Below, piece after piece: positions 42,929 to 55,292 of a DNA stretch of 64,000 nt (positions within the stretch are counted from its first letter, which is position 1; each line of letters opens with the position of its first letter). The position numbers and the translations under genes are program-made. The notes beneath the pieces are model-generated. The model was given only the letters and a program-made list of their open reading frames with translations. It did not search any database and had not been told where the DNA came from. The stretch comes from Gremmenia infestans (Eukaryota; Ascomycota; Leotiomycetes; Helotiales; Hamatocanthoscyphaceae): positions 186,001-250,000 of the forward strand of contig JAFEVB010000007.1 in NCBI GenBank assembly GCA_032629725.1. The letters run 5' to 3'.

Positions 42929-45235
42929 TCATACGTAGTTGTGAGCAAAGTGGTTTTGTGAATTTGGAGGTCGATAGTCGTGTTGGTAAGGGTGATTTGG
43001 CAGTGAAAAATCTGCCCTCTCCAATGGATTTTGTATCCGACTTGGCATAGGCATAGATGGAGGTGGAGCCGGTGGCAGGCTTACAGGAGAAACTTGTGAT
43101 GAGTTTGGGAAAAATTGAGCCAACGAATTCTGCTGCGCCGCCATTTGCTGCTGCATCTGATCCTCTTGCTGCCAACCCCACTTCGTCTTCAGCTCATTGT
43201 GGAGAAAGCCAACCTTCCAGCCTGTTTCTGCGCGGATCTTGTCGAAAATATCAAGGACCTCTTCTTGTTCTCGACGAATTACAAGGCATTCTGCGGCAAT
43301 GGCGAGGGAACGTAGTGCAACGCTAGCAACACCTCTGTCTTTGACATGTGCAACGATACCGCAAATTTGATGGGCGTGATGCAACTGCATTTTACGCAAT
43401 TCATCGACCTCCTTAGGCATCAAAGGATGAATTTGTGGAAGGAGACACATTGCGGTATGGTAGAACAATCGTCCAACGATTGTGGCACGTTTGATCAACC
43501 TACAAATGATTAGCATCGTATCGAATGTTTTTCAGAGCATTTTGCTCACCAGACTTCCGGGAAAGCAGATTTCGAGGCATTTTGCGTGGGGGACAAGTAA
43601 GCCATCGGTTGCATCGTGCGAGGTATCTTCTCGTTCCAACTGTCACATAGATTCTTAAGTCTCTCCCATTCCGATGCTCTGGCTTGAAGTCGGATGCTTT
43701 CGTCATGTGGCAAGGCTTCCCGGAAACGTGGTATCGAAGCCCGAAAGTTGGCGATTTTCCCCACGAGGTAGAGCATCCGATGAACCCACACCTCTTCTTT
43801 TCCAAACTCCGTCTCCTGGTGGAAGTCCATATCCACACCCCACTGGTCTGGTTCCCATGCCAATTTCCAATTAAAATGAAGGCAACTCAACAATTCCATG
43901 CCAACGTTCAACCAAAAGCATGCTGCTCCAATTCCTGTGCTTCTCGCATTCCAACCACACTCCTTAATCAGAGCTCGTGCTCCTGCGATGTGATTCATAC
44001 GTTGCATTGCACGCTCTGACATGATTTCATACACATTCAATATGACCGCCGTTGTCGCACAAACGTCCGTATCTCTATCCGGATTTTGTAAAGCCCGTAG
44101 TAATTGGGTGGTTGCCGTATCATAGTAGAAAAGGGCCTTGTCTTCTTGATACACAGGATTGACTAGAGTCAGATGTCGAGCACCACATGCAAGGAAAGCG
44201 TTAAGCAACATTGGCTCGCGCAATGCGTGGAAGGGTAGAAGCCTGGAAAAATGCTTATTGGAATCCATACTGTCCATCCATAAGCCGACTTCTTCCACAA
44301 ACACCTGCATGTATAGAACCTCATCCTGTGTATTCAGACAGCGACCAGGTTCATTTGGTGGGGTCGGCGTCTGCTGTTCGGGGTCATTAAATGTCGCTGA
44401 AGAAGGTGCAGCTAAATAAGATTCATCACTGCCTGCGTGGGAATGATGGTGGCTGTTCTGTCTTGAACGAGCAGTGTCTTGGTTGACAGCGAGTCTATTA
44501 TGCGTATGAAAAACATTGTGTTGTTGTATTGGAGGTAGTGCGTTGTTGTCTTCTCCCCCAAAAGGATCTCGAATTATAGGTCGGGCAGGGTATTCAATTG
44601 GATGTTCTTGTGGAGGAGTTATACTTTGTTGGTCGAACTTGGCATAGCGACTTCGACCACCTCTGTATTCGGAAGCAATTTCTCGAGAGTCATCTTGAAA
44701 ATGTACTTTTTAACAATTAGCATTTGAAAAAGTGATTGTAGAATGTACTACCTTTCCAATCGGCCGTTGGTGGAATCATAGGTGGGGATTTTACTGTCGT
44801 ATCGATAAAGTTCAGACGCACCCCTCTCTTGCAGACGCGGCTGGACTTTCGACAATTTTGACAATTCGGCAGACCTTCATCACACTTCAAGTGGCGCTCT
44901 CTGCAGGTCAAGCACCCGGTCCGTACCCGCTTCGGCTTGTTGGCAGCAGCTGTTGCTGCAATGCCGTCTGCAGCATCCGCCGCAGGTTCAGGCGTCGGCA
45001 TTTGGATTGTGTTTCTTGGCCCTCCCTTGACTTGTTTGTTCTGCCCGCCGGTCCTGGGCCGATTGGGAGGTTGAGGGCTGTATTCACTGGCGTGGTAGTT
45101 GGGCGGGGTGAATTGCTGATCACCCAGGAGGGTCTGTTCAGATACAGTCGACGCTGAGTACGAGTAAAGTGGCGACGACTGGTGATCGAGGTCAAATTCA
45201 GACGCAAGATAACCTTGGCTATCGTATGCCGCCAC
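42929..45235 (-). CDS. Zn(II)2Cys6 transcription factor (ARCA-like, fungal transcription factor domain)
   Basis: This is a fungal-specific binuclear zinc-cluster DNA-binding regulator. The model has exons 45235-44752, 44693-43550 and 43499-42929, giving 732 aa. The zinc cluster CLTCRERHLKCDEGLPNC, then QNCRKSSRVC, has Cx2Cx6Cx6Cx2Cx6C spacing around residues 107-135. It is preceded by KPKRVRTG and followed by the conserved LNFIDTTVKSPP and DDSREIASEYRGG. The middle-homology helices (FSRLLPFHALREPMLLNAFL, ACGARHLTLVNP) form the regulatory domain. The C-terminus is Gln/Pro-rich. The frame begins with GTG at 45235 and I find no in-frame ATG before the zinc cluster other than TIQM, so an upstream coding exon or a non-ATG start is likely. 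Target genes are unknown. Confidence 0.85.
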
Positions 45236-46126
45236 AATGAAGGTTCTGCGATTTCTCGCAGTGGATGCGCTATGTTCGTGAGAGAAGGGCGACAGGCATT
45301 GGCGTTTGGAGGCGGAGGTGAAGGTGGAGGAAGGAGGAAAAGAAAGTGTTGTCTAGCAGGAAACCAAGGCTTTGCTCAATATTAGGAGTACAATTCTAAA
45401 AAGGCACGCTGGCGGAAGGGGGGGAAGGGAAGGTATCCGGATGTTGACGATCCGTGCTAGCTCTCGGGCGAGACCATGAAACTCGAGGACTCCAGGAGAG
45501 CGAGCTTGAATTATTATAAGGTGCAAGTGAGGGACAGAGGGAAGGAAGGAAGGAAGGACGAAGCGGAAGAACTTTATGGTTTGGGGGAAAGGTCGAGAGA
45601 GAGGTGGGTTGAGCTTTTGCGTAAAGTGTGTAGGGCTGCGGTTCTGCCTCCGCAATTGGGTGGAAGTAAAGAAGATATTCACACTTTTCTCATCAGTAAG
45701 GTACCTCGTACCCAGTGAATGATGAGCATGACGATACTGTATGTAGGTAGGTACGAGGGTACCTAGATGGTCTTTTCGGCTTCGATTGCCCTGTGGCCAG
45801 GCAGCCAGGGTACAGGCCGTGCAACAGGGGGAGGGGCGGGTTTAGTGGCCTTTAGCGTATATCGAATGTGGAGGGAGGGAAGGAGGGAGGGAGGAATGTG
45901 CCCGGCTGCGTGGGTGGGATAGAACAGAGATGGAGAGCGATAGAGAGACCTACAATCGTGTAACAAGGTACAATATATAGAAATGCAACAATGCCTTTCT
46001 AGACTGGTAAGAAAAGAACTAAAGCAGATGGCGGTAGGAATGAGAGAGAGCACAGCTTGCACAAGTGCAATACTCGTAGTCTGAGATATTGATGTGATGT
46101 GTCCAAGTACCCAGGTAGATAGATAC

Positions 46127-46164
46127 CTGTACTGTACTGTACTGTACTAGACTGTACTAGTACA
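46127..46164. repeat. CTGTA pentanucleotide repeat
   Basis: About four CTGTA units are followed by a diverged half repeat (ctagactgtactagta). It lies in the divergent promoter region. Confidence 0.8.
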
Positions 46165-47158
46165 AGTGACTTTCATCTGGTATTGCCAGCAAATACCTAG
46201 CCTAAGTAGAGAACTTTCGCTGTATTGTACCTACCCTACATTGGTCTCAACACGTATTCTATCTTGCTATCGTTATCTTAGTCTTCTTAGAGATAAAGTT
46301 TCGCTGATAAATTACTCTACAGTCAGTTCTTTTCCTGGGTATTATCCTTGCCAGTTCGTCAGAGGCGCTCACTATCTCAAGCCATTTGCCTCTTGCAGCC
46401 CGGCCCGGCAATACAATACGTAGATGACCCAAGGAAGAGTCTAGACCATATCTTACCCAATAGTCTTTCAATTTATGTTACTTATTATATTAAGTTTCGA
46501 CTGTGGAATCCATCCATTATGGATTACTTATGGAGTAGAACACATTTTAGTCCTTGCCACACACCCCCCACCCACATGTCAGAGACGTGCAGCCAGGTGC
46601 AGCACTCATATACAGTAGCAAGGCTCGTCAATCTATTCTAGATGCTGCCACCCGCAGAGCACAGCTTTTACTAATAACCTTGGAAGTTAGTAGTTGTGTG
46701 AGGTGAGGTGAAACCCGCGATTCCCGTGATTGCTAGAGTCAGGTCGAATGTGGTGACAGAGCTTAAGAAGCGTATGTATGCTCCTTCTCAAAGCATTAGA
46801 ATTGGCATACAGGTACAGTACTGCGCAGTAAGGATTTTGAAAAGTGAAGTGGTCGTCGAGTCGGGTGTTCGAGTTCGAGCATGTCCTGCGGCTTACAGCA
46901 CAGTACGTACATACCTACTCGTACCCTGCGTCAAAGCCGGCAATGCGCCCAGTGGATGCAACTGTTACAAGGGGTCTCATAATCCCCCCGGATCAAACTG
47001 CTAGCTAAGTGGAAAATCTCCGTGTCAAGGCTGCATGAATATCGTAACACGTGATGCCAGGCTAGCAGCAGTTGACATTGGCATTCGTTTCTTGTTGTTT
47101 CTTTGGCTATAGTATCAAAGCTCCAAGAAAAAAGCCACAACAACAACCTTTCAATTCT

Positions 47159-47187
47159 GTATTTGTATTTGTATTTATATTTGTATC
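47159..47187. repeat. GTATTT hexanucleotide repeat
   Basis: About five GTATTT-type units lie 260 bp upstream of the ASA1 start codon. Confidence 0.8.
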
Positions 47188-47451
47188 TGCAAGCTTGAGG
47201 ATGCAATGCAGCCCTGCCAATGAAATCCATAAAACAGCCATGTTTCTGATTGTGGAACGCCGGATTTAACTCTCAACTGCGCTGCCTTCCTAGCGGTTGG
47301 TGGCAGATAATCTGACATCTGAACGGCTATCAACAGTGCCATCAGTGTCATCGTGCTGCATTGAAACGCTTAGGGACGATTCCAAGATTCCAGAAATTCT
47401 CCGATAGTTTATTAGGATCGCCGTCGACAATACTTTCCCTGCCTGCCGAAT

Positions 47452-48904
47452 ATGGCGTCGGCGCAAGGCCAGCCCCAACCCGCATACATCCTCCGTGGGC
47501 ATGCATCCCAAATCCATTCAACTTCATTCATACGATATAACAGTCGGCTTGTAACTGGCGATACGGAAGGTTGGATAGTTGTCTGGAGTCTTGCAATCAA
47601 GAGGCCTGTAGCTGTATGGAAAGCTCATGAAGGGTCTATTCTTGGGGCCAAGGCTTGGGGGATCGATAAACTCATCACGTGAGTGCTTCTATATACCTAC
47701 GTCTTGTCATCATCTATATTTAAGTCATGAAGTGAGGTTTCTTCATTCGTGATTGGTGGAGGCGGTTGGGATTGCATGTTTGCTCTTTCGATAATGTATC
47801 GAGGCGAGAAAGTTCCCTCGGCGGTTTCCCTTCTAAGCAAGTGTTCCATGAAGAGACCAAGAGGATTCCAACGTCTATTGTTATCCGCTATTTCTGACTT
47901 ATTCATGCAGGCATGGCAAAGATAACAAGTTGGTGGTATGGAAGCTATCCGAGGTAGACGAGGAATCGATGAGTTCTGTGCTGCCAGTTGATACTCCCCC
48001 AGAGCCAAGGAAACAGCCATGGATTTTGCACATTGTAGATGTCAACACTATGAACTTCTGTTCGTTTGCTTGGACACCAGCATCACCAAGTCCCTCGTCT
48101 GAACATGATTCGTCTGAAGAGATTCTGGTCGCAGTACCGAACATAATGACTTCGGAGACCGTACGTTTCAAACCCCCCGTCATTCATTTAGTCCCACTAA
48201 CCAACTATCAGGTCGACATCTTCCACCTCCCATCATCGAAACGAATCCACCGCATCCCCCAAGATTCATCCTTCAAAGGTGGCATGATAATGGCCGTCTC
48301 CATCTTCCACCACCCTCAAACCACCCTTCTAACCATCATCGCCGGCTACGAAAGCGGCCACACCACTGTCTCGCAACTCCCATCCTCCTCCACTCCAACC
48401 TGGCAAACACTCTACACCTCCCAACCCCACACGCAACCCGTTCTCTCCCTCGATACGTCCCCCTCGAAGGACTTCTATCTCACCTCCTCAGCCGACGCCA
48501 TCATCGCCAAACACCCCATTCCCTTCTCCTCACAACACGTAATTCAAGCTACCGAGAACAAGCCCCTGAAAACCATCCAAACGAAGCATTCCGGGCAACA
48601 AGGCCTACAAATACGCAACGATGGCAAGATATTTGCGACAGCGGGCTGGGATGCTAAAGTTAGGGTGTATGCAACCAAGAGCATGAAGGAGTTGGCTGTC
48701 TTGAAGTGGCATAAGGAAGGATGCTATGCTATTACTCTCGCGGATGTTCATGAGACTGTTGAGGAATTGGGCAAGGGGTCGGAGTTGGCGAAGAAGATTG
48801 GGACGATGAGTGTTAAAGAGGAGAGGCTTTGGAAGGCGAAGACGGGGCATTGGATTGCGGTGGGGAGTAAGGATGGGAAGGTTAGTTTGTGGGATATTTA
48901 CTGA
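47452..48904 (+). CDS. ASA1: ASTRA complex WD40 subunit Asa1 (GNB1L-like)
   Basis: Asa1 is part of the ASTRA/TTT-Tel2 assembly that helps mature PIKK kinases such as TOR. The model has exons 47452-47678, 47911-48160 and 48212-48904, giving 389 aa. Seven WD-type blades start with YILRGHASQIHSTSFI and LVTGDTEGWIVVWSL. Later blades include HGKDNKLVVWKL, FYLTSSADAIIAKHPIPF, LQIRNDGKIFATAGWDAKVRVYAT (split) and the terminal WIAVGSKDGKVSLWDIY, typical of Asa1/GNB1L. The first intron is unusually long (232 nt). The second (48161-48211, 51 nt) is stop-free and a multiple of three; it must be removed to give TSETVDIFHL. It starts at the first ATG after a GC-poor leader. Confidence 0.88.
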
Positions 48905-49538
48905 GGATGCACATTTGAACATCTGCGAAATGGAGAATTACAACTATGAAATGGAGAGCGCGCCTCAGCATTCCCTAAGGGAATGCCGAGATGGCTTTTA
49001 CAACACCAACGCTCTCGTCGCTAGTGCCTTGCGGCAAATATGCTGAAGCTCCCGCGTACGCGCTGAAGACACATTAGAAGGCTGGAGAGAAAAGATAATC
49101 TCAAAGCACTGTCTACCTTATAGCTCTTTATTCTCCGGCCGAAGAATATCACTTTCGGTACTCCGTACTACATCTTGAATGGGCGGCATGAACAGCACGT
49201 GCAAGCACAAGTTGCTTCCTTCCTTAGTTGTTGTGCCACAGCGTCCGTCACTACTTCTTTGGTTACATTTTTCGTACATTTTTACATTTCTCTTTCCAAC
49301 CTCCACCAAAGCCCAAATGTACCTCTGCGTTGTCACTATAGCGATATGAGAAAGCCTCACCAATCAACAAAGCCAGAGCTTTTGCCTTGATGCCTAATGC
49401 CCCGCCCCACCCAGTTCAGCTCCTATGGCCCACTTCTAATTCCGAACATCGAGCTGAAAAGCAATTCTCAGAAACTTTACCCATACCCATTACGCACTTT
49501 ACCATTGCATTTTCAACCTTGACTTACGACATCTCTCT
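48905..49538. other. Intergenic region with a strong hairpin
   Basis: This 630-bp gap between two plus-strand genes contains an inverted repeat 60 nt after the ASA1 stop (listed separately). The remainder shows no gene or known motif. Confidence 0.4.
48964..48990 (+). other. Hairpin in the presumed ASA1 3' UTR
   Basis: CTCAGCATTCCC and GGGAATGCCGAG flank a TAA loop: 11 of 12 positions pair. The length and tiny loop make chance less likely, but its role is unknown. It may affect 3'-end formation or mRNA stability. Confidence 0.5.
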
Positions 49539-51680
49539 ATGGACCATACTTGCAAAAGCAAGATTCTAGCACTCTGTGCCCAGAACAAGAAAGACAGGAT
49601 CGAAATGGAGAATTTGGAAGTCATGTTGAAATCCCCAGATTGCCCCGTTTGTCGCATGCTTGTGGATATTGTTGCGCAGAAATATGGAACAGCACAGGGA
49701 CTACTTTCTCGCAAAAAAGACGGCCGACCTTTACGTTGTTATTTAAACTTCAGTGCAAGGGATATAGAGGAGGATCAGATTTCTATGAACCTTTGGAAGC
49801 CCAAGGTTCAAACTCTAGCCGTGTGCCAGATGGGCTACCTCCCATACTATTGCGAAAGCAAGAGCTACGCCTTTGGTCTTCAATCGGGGGAACGAGATGT
49901 TCCTTCCACAGATGCTTCGCTCAACTTTTTAAAGAGAGAGCATGAGACTGGTGACGGAACGATTGACCCGGAATTCTTAGCTCTCTGGATTTCGGCCTTC
50001 AGGGAGAACCACGGGTCGTGCTTTCTCCCGACAGTCGAGAGAACTAGTAAGCCTCCCCCGGGCTTCATGTTGATCGATGTCAAAAATATGATGATTCTTG
50101 AACCGGCCCACGAAGTCAAGTACATAGCTCTCAGTTACGTATGGGGCGCAGACTGTAGTCAATTCCGATTGACTAGCGCGAACAAGAACATGATGCAAGA
50201 AGATCAAGGGCTTTCTCGAGTTTGGAATCAAATTCCTAGAACAATCAGAGATGCTGTCACACTCTTACGGCGTCTAAACTGGGATTTCCTCTGGGTTGAT
50301 GCACTATGCATCATTCAGGATGATTTGGATAACAAGATGGTCCATATTAATGCTATGAATACGATTTACGCAGGAGCTGACCTCGTATGGGCTGCCGCGT
50401 ACGGAACAAGCGCCGATGCAGGGTTGCCAGGTACCGAACCTCCCCGGTTCCCTCTCCGAGCTATGAGGAGGAGAGAATACATACATGACGAAGTTCACAT
50501 GGTATCCGAACCGATTAAATATGAATATATGCCAAGCGCAACCTGGAATACAAGAGGCTGGACTTTCCAAGAATCAGAGCTGGCAAAAATGAAGCTTATA
50601 TTTACTGCCAATCAAGCCTATTTGCAATGTATATGTGGCGGGGTTTCAGCGGAGTCTAAAGCATTGGATGCCTTTCATTTTCACAACGATGACCACCTTT
50701 CGGTTTTAGAAGTCTTGAAACCTTGGGACAGTTTGGTTGATGCGAGAATGCATGATGATCGCAGTTTCTGGACTGAATACACGGAATGCGTACAAGAATA
50801 TACCTGCAGAGAGCTCACCTTGCCAGAAGATATTTTGCACGCCTTTGCAGCAATTCTGAAAAACCTGGAATGGAAGTGGAAAACGAAATTCCTATTTGGA
50901 CTTCCAGAACAACATTTTGCTTTTGCTCTCAGGTGGAACCATGGTGGGCTTACCAGGGAGTCCTGTCGAAGAGATTGCATGCTTCGCATTCAGCGAGAAG
51001 ATAAAACGGTAGATGGTCCTGCCCCAAGTTGGTTAGTCAATTCCCTATATAGGAAACCTACTACTTTCATATTATATCCGGGGCTGAGAGCTGCATCAGG
51101 AGCCAAATAAATATGTTTCATCACGCTCGCAAGACAGATCTCAGTCTCTCTGTTTACCTACTTTAATCGGACTTCTTATCATATTAACTCGTTGGGCAGG
51201 TCATGGGCTGGGTGGTTTGGACCTGTTGAAGTACCTCCAGAGAGAGAAAAACGCAACATCAAGTTTGAAATCAAGTGGAATTTATCAGATGATGAAGTGC
51301 CTATACCTCCGCATGATCCGATGAGATATACATTGATACAAGCACTTGCTCCACGGACATTTTTCGATGTACAGGACGATGTACTGGACGCAACCGGGAG
51401 ACGAATTGGATATATTGATCCTCCCCGCCCCGGGTTTCGGACAGTAGGGGAAAGCCACCGCACTAGGTGCGAGTTTGTCGCATTGAGCGCAGGTCTATCG
51501 ACATTCTTTTACCGCGACGGAGAACGTGTTTGGGACGAAGATGACCCTCAGGTAGTTGTCGAAGCCATGATAATTAGCCCGCGTGTCAATGGCGTTGCAT
51601 TCCGGATCGGCGTTGCGAGTATTAATTGGGATGATTGGGAGGCTTCGAATCCCACAGAAGACTTCATCACACTTGGATGA
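49539..51680 (+). CDS. Heterokaryon-incompatibility (HET) domain protein
   Basis: HET-domain proteins mediate non-self recognition cell death in filamentous fungi; many have unknown triggers. The model has exons 49539-51031 and 51200-51680 (168-nt intron), giving 657 aa. The N-terminus has a Cys pattern ending CPVCRMLVDI, common in this group. HET motifs are complete: YIALSYVWGA near residue 190, then DFLWVDALCIIQDD, and TWNTRGWTFQESELA. The splice restores PSWSWAGWFGPVE, a frequent C-terminal HET-family landmark that is broken in unspliced reading. Divergent, fast-evolving genes of this type often differ between isolates. No partner gene (NLR, SNARE or amyloid motif) is adjacent. Confidence 0.88.
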
Positions 51681-52578
51681 GCGGACTGCAACTGTTCGCT
51701 ATAGCTCCAAACTCCACTATTATTGTTTCATCTATACAAGGACCGAGTGCCACGGAGGATGTAATGTAAAAGGGCAATGACCAGCATTACATTGTAGGAG
51801 TTTCCTAGCAAATGAGTCATCTTTTAGTGAATGTCCTTTTCAAACGATGGGTATAAATGGGTCACTCACTCAATCCTGAATTACCAAGACAAAGAAAGAG
51901 GAACAACGGGGCCGAAAAAAGATACATAGGCAGGATATGTTCAGAAAAAAAGCGACTTAGCTAGGAGAACACCTGTTCTAGGTTATTGGCATGAGGGCTA
52001 CAATAAACCTTTTGCGAACTGTGAATAGGATGGGGTATGGTCATGACAGCAACTCTGAACTTGACAGTAAAGGGCTGCGAGGCGTCGTCAAGAGTTTTCG
52101 ACGAGGATTCGTATGGCAGCGAGAGAAGCAGTATGGCTTGAGCTACAGAAGGCATCTATCTGAAACCGACGTTTGACGTGACACCCTTCATAGCTAGTGA
52201 AAACAACTTTACCATGGTCTTTCTTCCATGAATCTTCTTGTCGCACCTGTAGTTCGTCCACCCATGATCGCAAGGACTCATCCATATATATGAGTGGAAG
52301 AGGACATACTATCTTAAGTCTAGAAAAGGCTGGTTGGGCTCGGTTTTGACAGCATTGTGTTGGTAAGGGAAATGTTATATATCATTCCGAGAGCTTTGAG
52401 CAAAGACACTTGCCGTAATTGTCATGATCAGGCGAAAGCCCGACTTTTTCGTATAGGGCATAGACCCGTCTCCGGAAAATCAGGTCTTCACCTGATGGTT
52501 GGCAGAATGAGGGTGCCCGGATTTCACAATTGCTCGAAGACTAATCAGATCATAGTCCGAAATTTATTCCTTACTTCG
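51681..52578. other. Convergent intergenic region
   Basis: About 900 bp between the HET and ERG8 3' ends. Short frames at 51961-52285 on both strands look random. No element recognised. Confidence 0.4.
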
Positions 52579-54112
52579 CTATGCAAAAATTCCATATGCC
52601 GCAATATCCTCCTTCCTCGCTCCTTCCAGCTCTCCCTTAGCACCTAACAACTTGACGTTGCTCTTTTTCTCCTCGCTCCATTTTACGAGGAAAGTTTTTA
52701 TGGCCTCGAGTGTATCCTCATCATCCTTGACAAGAAGCACAATGGCGTCGTACCCACCCGCTCCCGGGACTACACCTCCTTTTACACCTTCGACCCCCTT
52801 GGTCACAGCATCAAGCAATTCGGTCTGCTCCACCGGCTCAATTGGCACCCCAGACTTCTCTCCCATCTCCCTAATCTTCTCTCTAATCCCACCAAAAGCA
52901 TCCTCCAATTTCCCCACATCCCCAACATCCAACGTCCTCCCAAGCGCCACATTCCTCTCCTGCAACTCATCCCAGAGCACCTTCGACCCAACCCCATCAC
53001 TCTTCCTCCACTCCAGCACCTTCTTCACCATCCCCACAGTCTGAGACCCACAATCCACATCGCACATAACAAGCGCCATGCCGCTCGGAATAGTGACCCC
53101 TCCCTTCGAAACTTCCGTGTCCCATTTCTCAGCCCCAGAATCCTCAACCACGCTTTTGACCCGCGCCGCAAAGCCAGGAGTCCCAGCCTCACCAACGCTG
53201 GACAGGATAGAGGGCGAGAAGCGGCGGTATACACAAGTCCCGAACACAGCGGCTGCGACGTCGAAGCCAGAGCCTACTTTCCCCTGCGCGGCGCAGTGCG
53301 CGGCTTGGGCTAGGTTGTGGAGTTTTGCGCGCCCGGAAGCGCTGGACAGGGAGAAGGAGGTGGGGGGGAGGTAGTGGGAGAGGAGGGCACCGGTGAAGGC
53401 TGTTACTAGGGCGGCTGAGGAGCCGAGACCAGTTTTGTGGGCGTCTTGGAGGCGGACGTTGAAGGATGTGAAGTGGTGGTGGGAGCCATCTTTTGGGGTG
53501 GGTGGAGGAGCGGATGAGGATGAGTGGGAGTAGTAGTCGTTGTCGGCGAGGATGGTGATTTTGGCTGGTCTGATAGAGTGAGATTTGGGGATGATGGTGG
53601 AGATGTAGGTTAAGGCGTAGAGGAGGGCGGTTTCTACAAAGGGGTTGCGTGATGATGGTGTTTTGTGATTGCTATGAAGTGTGAGCAAAGAATAGTAAAT
53701 TGGTAGACGGAAGAAGATATTTAGTCAGATCGAGCGTTTCCACCCTCTATACTGATTTCTGAGAACAACAAACACATATCACGTGATTATGAGTAAGGGG
53801 GTGAAAAGGGGTGAAAAGCTACGGAGCCTCGGGTGTAAAAAAGGATCTTTCATACCCTTGCAACTGTGTGACATTGACACCCCCGTCGTCTCCATTCAGA
53901 TGGTACCCATAGTTCCAAGTTGCCTCTAGAAATTGCGGACTTTGGACGACTATCTCCGACAGTTCAACGCCCGAGCTGGTATCGATATCATGAACCAAAA
54001 CATGAATCCTAGCACTGAGCCCAAACACCAAACCTGTATATGCGCGATCAAGAACCAGATATCCTCCGGCCAAGAGCACCTTTCCAGGGGCTGAGACGGC
54101 TGTAGACATCAT
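52579..54112 (-). CDS. ERG8: Phosphomevalonate kinase
   Basis: Erg8 converts mevalonate-5-phosphate to the diphosphate with ATP in the cytosolic mevalonate/ergosterol pathway. The model has exons 54112-53856 and 53671-52579 with a 184-nt intron, giving 449 aa. GHMP-kinase motif 1 is APGKVLLAGGYLVLD at the N-terminus. Motif 2, the ATP loop KTGLGSSAALVTAF, is near residue 155, and GKVGSGFDVAAAVFG is next. Motif 3, VPGAGGYDAIVLLV, lies in the C-terminal domain. The length agrees with fungal Erg8 (about 450 aa). No signal peptide. The tandem ATG ATG start at 54112 is clear. Confidence 0.93.
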
Positions 54113-55292
54113 CTTAGAAGATAAGGTAGTGCTGACGGTTGAACCAGTAAGTCTTGTGAGCTGTCGATTCCTCGATATTCCGAACTAGAATTGTGGTTCC
54201 TTGTTCTCACTACGGGTCCAATGTACGCACGTCAATGCATACAAATAGCTTGAATAGGTAGCTTCGCAGAATGGGTGAGGGTAATACTAGTAGGATAGTA
54301 GGATAGTAGAATAATACGGATATAGCATAAGACGGCTGATATTTGGGCCGCTGTTTTCCACCAGGCAAAGGTCTTGTCTCGTCAAATTGACCCTCGAGAG
54401 AAGAGTCTCGGAAAGATCTGATAAATCCTCTCGGCCGTCGGGGTCAAGGTCGGATTCCGATTGGCTTAATGTTTTTGCTAGATTTTGCATGGCGATACAA
54501 GGTTTAGGGATTTAAGCTATATATCCGGCGCTAATTGGCCAAATTGTATAAATTTGTGGAGAAGACTATGCACTAAGTATCCGGCGGATTCTCTAGTGTA
54601 TGAGTAACCGTACCGTGAACTTCTCTAACCTTCCAGGCACAATGTCGAGTACGAAGGCGCGCTTGACTTACACTTCACCTCCCTCCGTACGCACACGACA
54701 ACTCCTATCCTCCTATATTCCCCCTTCATCCTACATCATCCTCCTTCTTTTGTCCGTCTTTTATTCGCGCGCACCTAGCAGCTGATCTTCAGTTGTCCTA
54801 ATTCAGTTTACCTTCAACTTTTCCCCCTTGTCGAGGTACCGGCCCAGCTTATGTGCATAATCATCAATCCCGCGTCAACTCTACTCGTCATCAGATCCTA
54901 CCTAGCGTTAAGGCCACGAGAGTAATATCTCAGGAAGCTTCCCAGCGACTGAGGCCTTCATTCTTTCAAAACTTTAGGCTCTGCCTTTCCGAAATCAACG
55001 CCACCGCGAAGTCCATTGTTTGCAACCAAGAAGCTGAACCACAGTTAACTCTTGGTTCTTCAAACCCTAATCGCTTCTTCTCAATATAGACAGCGCGTTT
55101 GTTTGACGGCCCAGCTGTCAAATGAACCTGCAATTATAACTACATTGAGAATCCCCGTACGTGCCTCCGGTCCTGCTTGTTGCGCCGAACAATCAATTCT
55201 CAGAGCCCGAAAACACTATGTCGATATCAAAATGCTGACAAGTGCCTTACAGTCCCCTCTCTCCCTTTTCCGAGAGGCCCACCAACAACTAA
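54113..55292. promoter_or_regulatory. Divergent region between ERG8 and the PPR gene
   Basis: This 1.2-kb region includes a 67-codon minus-strand frame (54490-54287, listed separately), and from about 54600 a C/T-rich plus-strand leader with several short upstream ATGs before the PPR start. No binding site is identified with confidence. Confidence 0.4.
54287..54490 (-). other. Small ATG-initiated frame, possible short protein
   Basis: This frame encodes 67 aa beginning MQNLAKTLSQSESDLDPDG, with a plausible amphipathic middle (REDLSDLSETLLSRVNLTRQ). No family is recognised. It may be a real small protein, an exon, or part of the ERG8 upstream transcript. Confidence 0.25.

Larger units (their letters stand above)
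45236..47451. promoter_or_regulatory. 2.2-kb divergent region between Zn2Cys6 factor and ASA1
   Basis: It holds the long promoter and leader of the regulator gene (possibly its missing first exon, near 45250-45500), and the ASA1 promoter. Simple repeats include GAAG units (about 45540-45556), GGGA-rich sequence (45870-45900), CTGTA units (46127-46164) and GTATTT units (47159-47187). GGTACC/TACCTAG words are frequent from 45700 to 46950. No protein gene is supported. Confidence 0.45.
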
